Positions 1 through 10,476 of a stretch of 38,190 nt of DNA are shown piece after piece (within the stretch, counting starts at the first letter, position 1; each line of letters starts with the position of its first letter). This DNA is from Pollutimonas nitritireducens (GTDB lineage Bacteria > Pseudomonadota > Gammaproteobacteria > Burkholderiales > Burkholderiaceae_B). Location of the stretch: the NCBI RefSeq assembly GCF_002849615.1, contig NZ_PDNV01000017.1:1-38190 (forward strand), written 5' to 3'. Both the position numbers and the translations under genes were made by a program. The notes below the pieces were generated by a model. It searched no databases and had not been told where the DNA came from. It was given only the letters and a program-made list of their open reading frames with translations.

Positions 1-130
1 TCTCTAAGTGGTTGATTACAAACTCCACTTTGGCACATTGATGCCGTTGATGCGAGGCCCTCTTTACGTCTGCTTTCCTTCTTAGGCCTCGTCACTCACT
101 TGAGGTGGGAGGCGTCCATACCATCTCCTG
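1..130 (+). repeat. Left terminal inverted repeat, 130 bp
   Basis: Bases 1-130 are the exact reverse complement of 38061-38190; the match ends at 131 (g here, t in the other copy). Inside it, cgaggcc at 53-59 pairs with ggcctcg at 85-91, giving an internal stem with a 25-nt loop. I do not recognise the sequence as a named insertion sequence, and no transposase gene is inside the window. The likeliest reading is the end of an insertion sequence present in two opposite copies, or the overlap left when a contig stops at a repeat. That both copies sit flush with the window edges favours a repeat-bounded contig over a complete transposon. Confidence 0.9.
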
Positions 131-277
131 GATTTGGATTTGTTTTGCTTTCTATGCGGGGGTGGTTCCGTGCGGAGTCGGCAACGCCAGCCTGTCAGTT
201 GCCTCTGCGCTGTATTTTCTTGACGACGATCAATAATGGGCAAATTGAAACACTAATATATTAGTATGTCAATCCGT
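131..277. other. Non-coding spacer next to the left repeat
   Basis: No convincing gene is seen. The one structured element is a perfect 14-bp palindrome, ACTAATATATTAGT, at 252-265, within an AT-rich stretch that contrasts with the surrounding GC-rich DNA. It could be an operator or a remnant of a lost promoter. A short plus-strand reading frame running out of the repeat to a stop at 234-236 is hydrophobic but too short to assign. Confidence 0.4.
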
Positions 278-430
278 TTACCGGCCATGAATCCCAATAT
301 CATCCATGGTTTCGGGCGTGTCCCTCGCGGCGGGAAGTTCGCCGCGGGCTATGTTCACCACACGGGCGCGATGCGCCATCAGGCTTAATAGTCGCTCATC
401 GATCAGCCCACGCGTTTCGCGTGTTCCGGG
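278..430 (-). pseudogene. D-2-hydroxyacid dehydrogenase fragment
   Basis: Read on the minus strand from 430 to the TAA at 280-278, the frame encodes about 50 residues containing ETRGLID, then LLSLM, then VVNIARGEL. This is the recognisable pattern of the NAD-binding region of D-isomer 2-hydroxyacid dehydrogenases (SerA/GhrA-like), where T-x-G-L-I-D and V-N-x-A-R-G precede the catalytic His region. Only this motif survives: there is no start codon, no Rossmann glycine motif and no catalytic His. The fragment overlaps, in another frame, the end of the LysR fragment upstream, so the two remnants were joined by deletion. It is presumably not expressed as a working enzyme. Confidence 0.6.
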
Positions 431-582
431 GAAAAAAGCTTAAGCCCCAGGCCCGTTTCCAGATTCGCAATTAGCGCGCTGAAGGCCGATTGCGTAAGAT
501 TGCACTGGTCCGCCGCGCGCGTGAAGTTCTTCGCGGCGACAAGGGCAGAGAAGGCGCGCATATGGCGTAGGGATAAGTTCAT
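403..582 (-). pseudogene. LysR-family regulator, N-terminal HTH fragment
   Basis: An ATG at 582-580 behind a plausible ribosome site opens a 59-codon frame that stops at 405-403. Residues 1-50 are a typical LysR winged helix-turn-helix: FSALVAAKNFTRAA, then LTQSAFSALIANLE, then LGLKLF. After LKLF the sequence no longer follows the family (normally DR-x-T-R) and ends within nine residues. The effector-binding domain of about 230 residues is missing, and 2-hydroxyacid dehydrogenase coding sequence follows in another frame. A truncated DNA-binding peptide could in principle be made, but a decayed gene is the simpler reading. Such regulators often sit beside hydroxyacid dehydrogenase genes, so both may come from one lost locus. 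Confidence 0.65.
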
Positions 583-601
583 GGTGCTTCCCGAAGACTT
601 G

Positions 602-1369
602 TTAACCGTTCACTGCAATCACAACCGCGGACTCGTCCAAAGCGGCCATGGCGGGATTTCCACGTTTAAGCCCATGCTTTACCGCCGCGAACCCGACCAA
701 TTGCAGACCGGATGGCAGTGTGATCCCGACCTCGGCGCCTGTCGATGTGGAAGCGACGCGTGCCACGATTCCATGAAGCAGGTTCGAACCCTCATGCACG
801 TCGATAGTTCTTGCGACGTGCACGGCAGTGGCCTTGAATAGCGCCAACACGTTTTGTGCTGGTTGCAAATCCAACAGATCGACGCTTTCGCGAGTAATTC
901 TGGAGAAGATGGACTGCTCATCGGCAAGTTCAAGCTCGACCCTGATCGACGGTGGACTCCTGCGTATGGATTTGATAGTGCAGGGCAGATGATTGCGCAT
1001 ACTGGTGCGCAATCCAAGAGAAGCAATGGCTGATATCGGCGTATCGGCATCGGAATCGCTGGCCAGCCTGGCGAGCACGCCTGCCCTTGCCGCATTCAGA
1101 AGATCAGAGGCATGCAGCAGGCGCTGTCCCGCCTTGGTAAGCTGTGCGCCGCCGCCGCCGCTGCCGCCGACCACTTTTTCAAGCAAAGGGACGCCGGCCA
1201 GGTTGGTCAATGTTTCAACGGCCTGCCAGGCGGCCTTGTAGCTGACCCTGGCTCCACGAGCCGCTTCGGAGATAGACCCGACCTCGCCGATCCGGCGAAG
1301 AATATCGATTCTTTTGTCCGCGACCTCGCTAGCCAAAGCCTGCGCAAAGAGGACTGGTTTACCTTTCAT
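602..1369 (-). CDS. modE: ModE, molybdate-responsive transcriptional regulator
   Basis: This 255-residue protein has the ModE layout: an N-terminal LysR-like winged helix (about 20-85, with RIDILRRIGEVGSISEAAR, SYKAAWQAVETL and a glycine run before QLTKAGQRLL) and two C-terminal TOBE/Mop domains (about 118-185 and 190-255). The first TOBE starts LRTSMRNHLPCTIKSI, as in molybdate-binding repeats. In the family, molybdate-bound ModE dimers repress the transporter operon. The gene is divergent from modABC, and the 95-bp gap holds two matching dyads, so auto-control together with modABC control is likely. The start is the ATG at 1369; the ribosome site is weak. Confidence 0.95.
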   Translation of the reverse strand: MKGKPVLFAQALASEVADKRIDILRRIGEVGSISEAARGARVSYKAAWQAVETLTNLAGVPLLEKVVGGSGGGGAQLTKAGQRLLHASDLLNAARAGVLARLASDSDADTPISAIASLGLRTSMRNHLPCTIKSIRRSPPSIRVELELADEQSIFSRITRESVDLLDLQPAQNVLALFKATAVHVARTIDVHEGSNLLHGIVARVASTSTGAEVGITLPSGLQLVGFAAVKHGLKRGNPAMAALDESAVVIAVNG

Positions 1370-1407
1370 GTGTTGAGGTTCTCAAACAATGATGAGCATG
1401 CCGGAAT

Positions 1408-2906
<1,499 letters not shown>

Positions 2907-2910
<4 letters not shown>

Positions 2911-3992
2911 GCGAACATTCGAACCATATCGAGCTACGGGTGTCCAGGGCCGGCTTTGCCTTGTCGGTGGATATTTCTTTTCCCGACAAGGGCATAACCA
3001 TGCTGTCGGGGCCATCAGGCTCCGGAAAAACCACGGTGCTGCGCTGTGTTGCGGGCCTGGAGCGAGCCGGCCATGGCGTCGTGCGTATTGCTGGGGAGAC
3101 CTGGCAGGATAGCGATGGCACGATCTTCAAGCCCACTTGGCAGAGGCCTCTCGGTTACGTGTTTCAGGAAGCCAGCCTTTTCGAACACTTGAATGTAAAG
3201 GGAAACCTGGAGTACGGGCTGAAACGCATCAAGAGCCCGGATGCCAGGAAAAGCCTGGAGGATTCAATCGATCTGCTGGGGATCCGTGCACTGATGACAC
3301 GCCGACCAGATGCACTGTCCGGAGGCGAGCGCCAGCGTGTTGCAATCGCTCGCGCGCTGGCCACTCAGCCGCGCTTGCTTCTGTTGGACGAGCCGTTGTC
3401 CGCACTGGATTCTGCCCGCCGCCATGAAGTTTTGCCCTGGTTGGAGAGAATCCGGGATGAACTGGGTACGCCCATGCTTTACGTCACGCATTCAGCGGAT
3501 GAAATCGTACGTCTTGCTGATCACCTTGTGCTAATGGATCAAGGGAAGGTCAGCAAGGCAGGGGAGACGGCAGCGGTATTGGCCTCAGCGAATAGTCCTA
3601 TCGCCATAGGCGACGATGTGAGCGTGTTGCTGAATGCCCGTATCTCTGAACGCGACGAGCGCTGGGACCTGATCTGTGCGACATTCGAGGGAGGAAGGCT
3701 TTGGGCCGGCGATAACGGTTTGCCGCTGAATACCAACGTCAGGGTACGCGTGCTTGCAAGGGATGTCAGCCTCACAACTGATGAACCGCAGCGCAGCAGC
3801 GTTCAGAATCACTTGCACGGCATTGTCGAGTCTATCGTCCAGGACAGTCATCCGTCTCAAAGCATCGTCAGGATCAAGTGCGGAAACGCGGTCATCCTGG
3901 CGCGGGTCACCAGGAAGGCAGTGGACGGGCTTGGTGTGCAGCCGGGAGCGCCAATCTGGGTCCAGGTCAAGGCTGTCGCGGTCGTTGCCTGA
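2907..3992 (+). CDS. modC: ModC, molybdate ABC transporter ATPase
   Basis: A 361-residue ATPase with Walker [10 protein letters not shown] (35-43), Q-loop FQEASLF, signature [15 protein letters not shown] and Walker [15 protein letters not shown]-terminal extension of about 130 residues contains a TOBE/Mop domain (about 295-360), the feature separating ModC from generic ATPases. It energises import through ModB. The start is TTG at 2907, overlapping the modB stop as TTGA, which fits translational coupling; no upstream in-frame ATG is available. No clear terminator follows; the next gene is the antitoxin 121 bp downstream with its own promoter-like sequence. Confidence 0.94.
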
Positions 3993-4070
3993 AGGAGGCG
4001 GCGGTTCAATTACGCCAACCCATCAATCTGAATTACTAAGACTGCATCTTATTAAGCGTCACACGCATCG

Positions 4071-4106
4071 TACAATATGACCAGAGTAGTCAGATTATGG
4101 AGGAGG
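4071..4106 (+). promoter_or_regulatory. Toxin-antitoxin leader: -10-like box, short dyad and strong ribosome site
   Basis: TACAAT at 4071-4076 resembles a -10 box, though no good -35 is seen. TGAC-N7-GTCA at 4078-4092 is a short dyad where an antitoxin operator is expected. GGAGGAGG at 4099-4106, 7 nt before the ATG at 4114, is an unusually strong ribosome site and fits the excess antitoxin synthesis these modules need. The operator role is inferred. Confidence 0.4.
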
Positions 4107-4113
4107 TACCATC

Positions 4114-4362
4114 ATGCAGAGCTGGCAAATACAGGAAGCGAAAGCAAAAATGTCCGAGGTGATCAAGCGGGCCCAAGTGCAGCCGCAGGAGATTACCTCG
4201 CATGGCAAATCAGTGGCGGTCGTTATTTCCCGTGCGACATTTGATCGCTTGACTCAGATGGATGGCTCGCTTGTCGACTTCATGCGCCGCTCGCCCATGC
4301 ATGGGATGGACGATCTGGAGTTTGAGCGTGACAAGAGCCTCACGCGCGAGGTGGAACTTTGA
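4114..4362 (+). CDS. Phd/YefM-family antitoxin
   Basis: This 82-residue protein begins MQSWQIQEAKAKMSEVIKRA and continues with ITSHGKSVAVVISRATFDRL, the standard Phd/YefM N-terminal DNA-binding fold (about 1-55). The acidic and basic C-terminal tail (about 60-82) would wrap the toxin. Such antitoxins neutralise the partner toxin by direct binding and repress their own promoter. The gene overlaps the downstream PIN toxin by 4 bp. A strong ribosome site precedes its ATG, while the toxin starts with TTG, so the antitoxin should be made in excess. Confidence 0.9.
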   Translation: MQSWQIQEAKAKMSEVIKRAQVQPQEITSHGKSVAVVISRATFDRLTQMDGSLVDFMRRSPMHGMDDLEFERDKSLTREVEL

Positions 4363-4775
4363 GCTATCTCGTAGACACCAATGTGCTCTCCGAACTTAAA
4401 CGCAAGGCGCCAAACCCGGACGTACTCGCATGGTTTACAGACAGGCCAGCGTCGACGCTGTATCTTAGTGCCCTAACGTTCGGTGAAATCCGGAAAGGGA
4501 TTGAAGGCGTTTCGCATATCGAGCGGCGTCAGCTGCTGGTGGATTGGCTCGAGACTGAACTCACGGCCTTCTTCATTGGGCGCGTTCTACCTGTGAACAT
4601 TGCCGTGGCTGATCGGTGGGGTCGGATGGTGGCAGCGGCGGGGCGCCCCGTGCCGGCAATTGACAGCCTGCTGGCGGCCACCGCGCTGGAACATGACCTG
4701 GTGCTTGTTACGCGCAACATCAAGGATTTCGATGGCCTGGGTATTACGCTTATCAATCCTTGGCTGCCACGTTAA
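4359..4775 (+). CDS. vapC: VapC-type PIN-domain toxin ribonuclease
   Basis: A 138-residue PIN domain with the expected acidic residues: D6 in LVDTNVLSEL, E43 in FGEIRKGIE, D102 in PAIDSLLAATA and D123 in TRNIKDFDGLG. These coordinate Mg2+ for RNA cleavage; known VapC toxins cut tRNA or rRNA. The C-terminal pattern LVTRNIKDF...INPW matches the VapC/FitB subgroup. The start is TTG at 4359, overlapping the antitoxin stop, with GAGGTGG just upstream. The module sits between modABC and a convergent cupin gene and ends at a hairpin. It looks complete and possibly active. Its RNA target cannot be inferred. Confidence 0.92.
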   Translation: MSYLVDTNVLSELKRKAPNPDVLAWFTDRPASTLYLSALTFGEIRKGIEGVSHIERRQLLVDWLETELTAFFIGRVLPVNIAVADRWGRMVAAAGRPVPAIDSLLAATALEHDLVLVTRNIKDFDGLGITLINPWLPR

Positions 4776-4779
4776 AAGG

Positions 4780-4806
4780 CCGGGCACCATGGATGCCCGG
4801 TCTTTC
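4780..4806. terminator. Bidirectional hairpin between convergent toxin and cupin genes
   Basis: CCGGGCA at 4780-4786 pairs with TGCCCGG at 4794-4800 around a 7-nt loop. On the minus strand the stem is followed by CCTTTTAA, a short U-run suited to ending the cupin transcript. On the plus strand TCTTTC follows, a weaker tail for the toxin transcript. Confidence 0.65.
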
Positions 4807-4838
4807 AGCTACAACCTTGCGCCTGTCGCCAGGTGGAC

Positions 4839-5234
4839 TTACTCGGTGGTTTTTCCGTCGAAGTGTTCATCCGACGCATCGGCCTGGGCCTTGGTGGCAT
4901 GGATGACGCCATCACGGTGTTCCGGCGGCCCGTAGATAGTGTAGAGCTTGAGCGGCTGGTCGCCGTTGTTGACCACGTTATGACGGGCGCCGGCCGGGAC
5001 GATGATCGCATCGTCGTCTTTGATTGCGCGGCTTTGACCGTCGATGATGACTTCGCCACTGCCTTCTTCGACCCTGAAAAACTGGTCGTGACCTTCATGA
5101 ACTTCCGCGCCTATTTCTTCGCCCGGCTTAAGGGTCATGAGCACCAGCTGCATGTACTGGCCCGTGTACAGCACTTTACGAAATTTTTCGTTGTCGGTTG
5201 TGAGCTTTTCGATGTTATCTACAAATCCTTTCAC
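4839..5234 (-). CDS. Small cupin-domain protein
   Basis: A 131-residue single-domain cupin. Motif 1 is GAEVHEGHDQFFRVEEG with H46 and H49, and motif 2 is PAGARHNVVN with H85, so a metal site is likely. Small cupins of this type act as dioxygenases, isomerases or unknown metal enzymes. An open frame runs further upstream to 5423, but that part shows no cupin homology; GTG at 5234 with GGAG 8-9 nt upstream gives the usual family length. It is divergent from the pirin gene, another cupin, across a 204-bp spacer. No substrate can be assigned. Confidence 0.85.
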   Translation of the reverse strand: MKGFVDNIEKLTTDNEKFRKVLYTGQYMQLVLMTLKPGEEIGAEVHEGHDQFFRVEEGSGEVIIDGQSRAIKDDDAIIVPAGARHNVVNNGDQPLKLYTIYGPPEHRDGVIHATKAQADASDEHFDGKTTE

Positions 5235-5438
5235 GGCGGTGCTCCAAAAATGGTTTCTACTTCTCGATGATATAGAAGGCTGTCCCACAACGTCAACGTT
5301 GCACTGTACCCAGGTGTGTCGAGAACGTACGAACGTTGATGCAATCTCCACGACCAGCGGCGCGATATAGGCAGCATAGGCCAGTTCAAGGGGCGTATGA
5401 TTATTGAACCCGTCGAATCGCATCCCGGAGGCCTTGCC
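5235..5438. promoter_or_regulatory. Divergent promoter region between cupin and pirin genes
   Basis: This 204-bp spacer must hold the start signals of both divergent genes. Repeated AACGT-type words (about 5297-5338) are visible, including a short direct repeat GAACGT-AC-GAACGT, but no convincing -35/-10 pair or operator can be named. The upstream extension of the cupin frame crosses this region and is probably not translated. Confidence 0.35.
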
Positions 5439-6365
<927 letters not shown>

Positions 6366-6398
6366 TTCACTGGCCAGCCGGTACGGCGTGGCGTGAGT

Positions 6399-7877
6399 TT
6401 ACATGGTATCCAATGGATATATCGGTCGACGGACGTTCTTGAACTCGAGTTGGCTATAGTCCGACGTGGCGACGCCCAGTCCGGCGCATTCGACCACGTC
6501 GCGTGCGATATTGCCGAGGCCCGCACGCCAGTGCACGCGGCTTTTGAGCACGATGTAGCGTTTCTGCATGGGGTCTATACCGGCCGACAGCAGGCAGTTG
6601 ATGTCGTTCGGTTCCTGGTGTCGCGAGACAACGATGATTTCCACTTTGCCGGTGTCCACGACGACGGTCGTGCCCGTATCGTTGAGGGTCCCTTTGCTCA
6701 TGGGACCATGGTTGCGATAGCGGCCATCGAACACGAACGTGACCTTGCCCTGCACGTCGAGTGGCCGGCTGACTTCCCGCAATGCCGGCATGGGCGTCTT
6801 GCCGCCCAGCGAAAGCCGAATGTCGGCGCCGACCCCAGCCTGCGCAGCCGTGGCGGCGGCCTGCGGATCATAAATGGCGTAGAACACCACCTTTTCCAGT
6901 CCCTGGCGCAGGATCTCTGCCAGCACGACAGTCGTGTCCATGGTGCCGCCGGATGCCGTGTTATCACAGTGGTCCAGCATCACGATAGGGCCGTTCGTCA
7001 TCGCGCTGGCGCGAGCGACCGACTGAGCGAGCTCCTCGTGTTCGAACACGAATTGCTCCCGGGCGTTCCAGGCTTTGACCAACAATTCATCGCATGACGT
7101 GCCTGCCAGTGTCGGGTCGCTGTCCGTGCACACCACGGCACTGACGCCGGCATTGACAACATCGGCATTGGGAAAGCCGGTGAACAGGGAGGCCGCCAGC
7201 ACGGGACCAGATTCATAGGCGACGCATTGTCGCTGCAGGGAATGGTTGGGCTCGGCGTGCGTGCCCTGGCGCATTACGTGTGGCAGCATAGGACGGTTAC
7301 CCCAGGCCATCACTGGCTTGAGCTCGCCGACGATGGCCCGTGTCAGGATGTCGGCGGCCCGTCGGCCTGCTTCGAAGACGTCCACATGGGGATAAGTATG
7401 ATAGCCCGTGATGATGGTTGAGTTCGCGACCATTGCTTCGTACACATTGGCGTGCATGTCGAGCGTTACGCCTATCGGTGTATGTGGATCAATTTCGCGG
7501 ATTTGCCCCAGCAATGCGCCTTCGCCATCTTCTGTCGACTCTGTGACCATGGCGCCATGCAGGTCCAACAAAATCCCGTCAAAGCCACCTTTCCTGACTT
7601 CATCGAGAATCAGTCCGCCGATGCGCCGGTAGGCGTCTTCATGAACTGGGCCGCTGGGCCATGCCTCGGCGGCAACCGGCACGACGATCTCTGCGGACAA
7701 GCGGTCCGCTACGTCGATAAAGCCGCCCAGTGCGGTGCCGGTGCTGCGGTAGGTGTCGATGGCGGACTGACCCTCGCACAGCAGCCCGGCGCTGCGACGG
7801 AAAAACCGTTCGAAAGGGGTAGGAACGGGCGAGAATGTATTCGTCTCATGCTTGAACATCGCGAGCAGCAGCCGCAT
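6399..7877 (-). CDS. M81/MlrC-family metallopeptidase, copy 1
   Basis: A 492-residue protein of the M81 family, whose named member MlrC cleaves linearised microcystin and tetrapeptide breakdown products. It begins MRLLLAMFKHETNTFSPVPT, typical of the N-terminal DUF1485 domain. Candidate zinc ligands include H107 in DLHGAMV, D140 and H142 in LDMHANV, and H160 and H164 in GYHTYPHVD. The C-terminal MlrC domain (about 300-490) ends RRPIYPLDTM. It has no signal peptide, so it is cytoplasmic. It is the last gene of the peptide-transporter operon, and a paralogue starts the same operon; by eye they are roughly 70-75 % identical. It probably hydrolyses the imported peptide or amide. Confidence 0.9.
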   Translation of the reverse strand: MRLLLAMFKHETNTFSPVPTPFERFFRRSAGLLCEGQSAIDTYRSTGTALGGFIDVADRLSAEIVVPVAAEAWPSGPVHEDAYRRIGGLILDEVRKGGFDGILLDLHGAMVTESTEDGEGALLGQIREIDPHTPIGVTLDMHANVYEAMVANSTIITGYHTYPHVDVFEAGRRAADILTRAIVGELKPVMAWGNRPMLPHVMRQGTHAEPNHSLQRQCVAYESGPVLAASLFTGFPNADVVNAGVSAVVCTDSDPTLAGTSCDELLVKAWNAREQFVFEHEELAQSVARASAMTNGPIVMLDHCDNTASGGTMDTTVVLAEILRQGLEKVVFYAIYDPQAAATAAQAGVGADIRLSLGGKTPMPALREVSRPLDVQGKVTFVFDGRYRNHGPMSKGTLNDTGTTVVVDTGKVEIIVVSRHQEPNDINCLLSAGIDPMQKRYIVLKSRVHWRAGLGNIARDVVECAGLGVATSDYSQLEFKNVRRPIYPLDTM

Positions 7878-7946
7878 GAATTGATCTCCGGAATAAAAGA
7901 AATAAATCGCGATAGTCGGTGCGAGACACGATGGCTCGCCGATTGG

Positions 7947-9581
7947 TTAAGGATGCCGGGCTGGCCTGAAGTTCTGGAAGTCCCAGTCCCGTCCTGGTGC
8001 CGCATCGATGAGCGCACGCGTATAGTCCTGTTTTGGCGATACCAGGACGGACTCGGCAGTTCCATCCTCGACGATGCGTCCGTTCTGCATTACGACTATG
8101 GTGTCGCAGATTTGCGCGGCGACCCGCAAATCGTGTGTGATGAACAGTACCGCAATGCCGGTGCGGACCCGAATTTCCTCGATCAGGGCGAGCACCTGAG
8201 CCTGTACCGACACATCGAGGGCCGACACCGCTTCGTCGGCGACGAGAATGTCAGGTTCGAGCGCCAGCGCGCGGGCAATGCAGATTCGTTGACGTTGTCC
8301 GCCCGAGAATTGATGAGGGTAACGCCGCATGGCGTCGGGTTCCAGGCCGACTACCCGCATGAGCTCGGCTGCCATGGCCAGCGCTTGTTCTCGTCTGGTA
8401 CCGAAATTGAGCAGGCCTTCGATAATCGATTCGCCCACGCGCAAGCGCGGATTCAGCGACCGGTATGGGTCCTGGAATACGATCTGGATGCGGTCGCGCA
8501 TGGGCCTCAGTGTGCTGCCTGTGAACTGGGCAATGTCCGTACCCTGGATGCGGATGGCTCCTGACGTTGGGTCTATAAGGCGCACAGTGCAACGCGCCAC
8601 GGTGGACTTACCGGAGCCCGATTCACCGACGATGCCGACGATTTCGCCGCGTCGCACGGTAAGGTTGATATCTTGCGCGGCGGGAACCGAGCGCCCTCGG
8701 CCGAAAAAGCCTTTCTCGGTGTAAGTCTTGTTCAAGCCAGCTACTTCGAGCACGATTTCGCTGGTCATGGCCGTGCGTTTCCGGGGAATCAAGCTGGGCA
8801 CCGACGACACCAGCATGCGGGTATAGTCTTCGCGGGGCCGGGCGAGAATGTCGGCGCACGTGCCGACCTCGACGACTTCTCCGTCTTTCATAACAACGAT
8901 GCGATCCGCGATTTCCGCAACTACGCCAAAATCGTGCGTAATGAACAGTACGGCGGTATTGTGTTTCTTTTGAAGGTCGCGGATCAGGGCAAGGATCTGT
9001 TTTTGCGTGGTTACGTCCAGCGCCGTCGTGGGTTCGTCGGCGATCAGAAGACGCGGTTCCAGGATCAGCGCCATGGCAATCACGATACGTTGGCGCTGTC
9101 CGCCTGAAAGCTGATGCGGATACGATCCGTACATGCGGTCGATCTCGGGCAATTGGACCGATTCCAGCATGGCCAACACTTTTTTGCGTCGCTCTCTCTT
9201 GCCAAGCCGCGTATGAACTCGAAGGACCTCTTCAATCTGGTCGCCCACCTTCTCGACGGGATTGAGCGCGGTCATGGGTTCCTGAAACACCATCGCCATC
9301 CGTGTGGCGCGCAGCTCGCGCAACCGTCTGGTGCTGGCCACCAGGATGTCTTCGTTCTCGACAAAAATACTGCCGCTGGTTGCTTTCAATCCGTCCTTGG
9401 GCAGCAGCCCCATGATGGATAGAGAAGTGACCGATTTACCGGAACCCGATTCACCGACCACGCACACCGTCTCGCCGGCCTTGATCTCGACACTGAGATT
9501 CTTGACGACACGTTGGTCGCGAGCACTGCCTATGACGTTTACCGAGAGATCATCGATCTTCAGAATTGTTGGATTGGTCAT
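7947..9581 (-). CDS. Dipeptide-type ABC transporter ATPase, fused DppD-DppF
   Basis: A 544-residue protein with two complete ATPase halves: Walker [12 protein letters not shown] and [11 protein letters not shown]; signatures [15 protein letters not shown] and [15 protein letters not shown]; Walker [13 protein letters not shown] and [12 protein letters not shown]. Each half resembles DppD/OppD and DppF/OppF respectively, so one polypeptide supplies both ATPase subunits, as in YejF and GsiA. The second Walker B has DEA instead of the more usual DEP, with the catalytic Glu kept. It overlaps the upstream permease gene as ATGA and is followed after 69 bp by the metallopeptidase gene. Confidence 0.93.
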   Translation of the reverse strand: MTNPTILKIDDLSVNVIGSARDQRVVKNLSVEIKAGETVCVVGESGSGKSVTSLSIMGLLPKDGLKATSGSIFVENEDILVASTRRLRELRATRMAMVFQEPMTALNPVEKVGDQIEEVLRVHTRLGKRERRKKVLAMLESVQLPEIDRMYGSYPHQLSGGQRQRIVIAMALILEPRLLIADEPTTALDVTTQKQILALIRDLQKKHNTAVLFITHDFGVVAEIADRIVVMKDGEVVEVGTCADILARPREDYTRMLVSSVPSLIPRKRTAMTSEIVLEVAGLNKTYTEKGFFGRGRSVPAAQDINLTVRRGEIVGIVGESGSGKSTVARCTVRLIDPTSGAIRIQGTDIAQFTGSTLRPMRDRIQIVFQDPYRSLNPRLRVGESIIEGLLNFGTRREQALAMAAELMRVVGLEPDAMRRYPHQFSGGQRQRICIARALALEPDILVADEAVSALDVSVQAQVLALIEEIRVRTGIAVLFITHDLRVAAQICDTIVVMQNGRIVEDGTAESVLVSPKQDYTRALIDAAPGRDWDFQNFRPARHP

Positions 9582-10474
9582 AATTTGCGCGCCATTCTGG
9601 GATCCAGTGCGTCGCGCATGGCATCGCCCAGGAGGTTCACGCTGAGGACAGTGAGCGAAAGCAATATGCCTGGATACAGGATGAGGCCGGGGCGCAGTTG
9701 AAAATACATCCGGCCTTCGGCCATGATATTTCCCCAGGATGATGTTTCTGTGCCCAGGCCCGCACCAAGAAAGCTGAGAATGGCTTCAGTCAGAATGGCC
9801 GAGGCAAAGACATAAGTGCCCTGTACCACCAGCGGTGCAATGGTATTGGGAACCAGATGCCGCCACAGAATGCGCGGAATGGGTGTGCCCAGTGAAATGG
9901 CGGCCTCGACATAGGGTTCGTGGCGCACCGTCAGCACGACACTTCGAACCAGGCGCACCACGCGGGGAATTTCCGGGATGGTGATGGCGATCAATACCGT
10001 GAGCAGGCTGGCGCCCGACAGCGAAACGAGCGCGATGGCGAGCAAAATGCCGGGAATGGCCATCAGCCCATCCATGACACGCATGATAATGGCGTCGGCC
10101 GTACGAAAGAAGCCGGAGACCACCCCGATAAACAGGCCGAGTATGACGCTGATCAGCGCGGCGCCCAATCCGGCGATCAGCGACGTACGCGCGCCGTACA
10201 GCACACGGCTGTACACATCGCGGCCATAGGCATCGCTGCCCAGCCAGTACTCTGCGCTGATGACTTTCAGGCGCTGGCCGGTATTCAAGGCATTGGGATC
10301 GGCGGTTCCCAGATACGGGGCAAACAGAGCGACGAAAGCCAGTGCGGCAAGGAAGGCGACTGCAATCATTACCGGGACGCTTGAGACGGCAAGCCGCAGT
10401 TGCGCACGCAATGTGGGCGCCGGCGCGTGTTGTGGAGGATCGACCGGGCCGACCAAGTTGACGGTAGTGGACAT
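9578..10474 (-). CDS. Dipeptide-type ABC transporter permease, DppC-like
   Basis: A 298-residue inner-membrane permease. It has an N-terminal cytosolic tail, a first membrane span near 33-53, the DppC-type segment LGSDAYGRDVYSRVLYGARTSL, about five further spans, and the EAA loop EAAISLGTPIPRILWRHLVPN. It pairs with the DppB-like permease. It ends four bases inside the fused ATPase gene (ATGA) and starts 2 bp after the stop of the DppB-like gene, so the operon order is SBP, DppB, DppC, DppDF. Confidence 0.93.
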   Translation of the reverse strand: MSTTVNLVGPVDPPQHAPAPTLRAQLRLAVSSVPVMIAVAFLAALAFVALFAPYLGTADPNALNTGQRLKVISAEYWLGSDAYGRDVYSRVLYGARTSLIAGLGAALISVILGLFIGVVSGFFRTADAIIMRVMDGLMAIPGILLAIALVSLSGASLLTVLIAITIPEIPRVVRLVRSVVLTVRHEPYVEAAISLGTPIPRILWRHLVPNTIAPLVVQGTYVFASAILTEAILSFLGAGLGTETSSWGNIMAEGRMYFQLRPGLILYPGILLSLTVLSVNLLGDAMRDALDPRMARKL

Positions 10475-10476
10475 GA

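Noticed and set aside
132-236. Plus-strand hydrophobic frame running out of the left repeat to a stop at 234-236
   Set aside because: About 35 residues, no start outside the repeat and no recognisable family; chance cannot be excluded.
5235-5423. N-terminal extension of the cupin frame
   Set aside because: No cupin homology and the GTG at 5234 has a ribosome site and gives normal family length.
7452-8564. Long plus-strand open frame opposite the metallopeptidase and fused ATPase genes
   Set aside because: It spans two clearly homologous minus-strand genes and its translation resembles no family; a GC-driven shadow.
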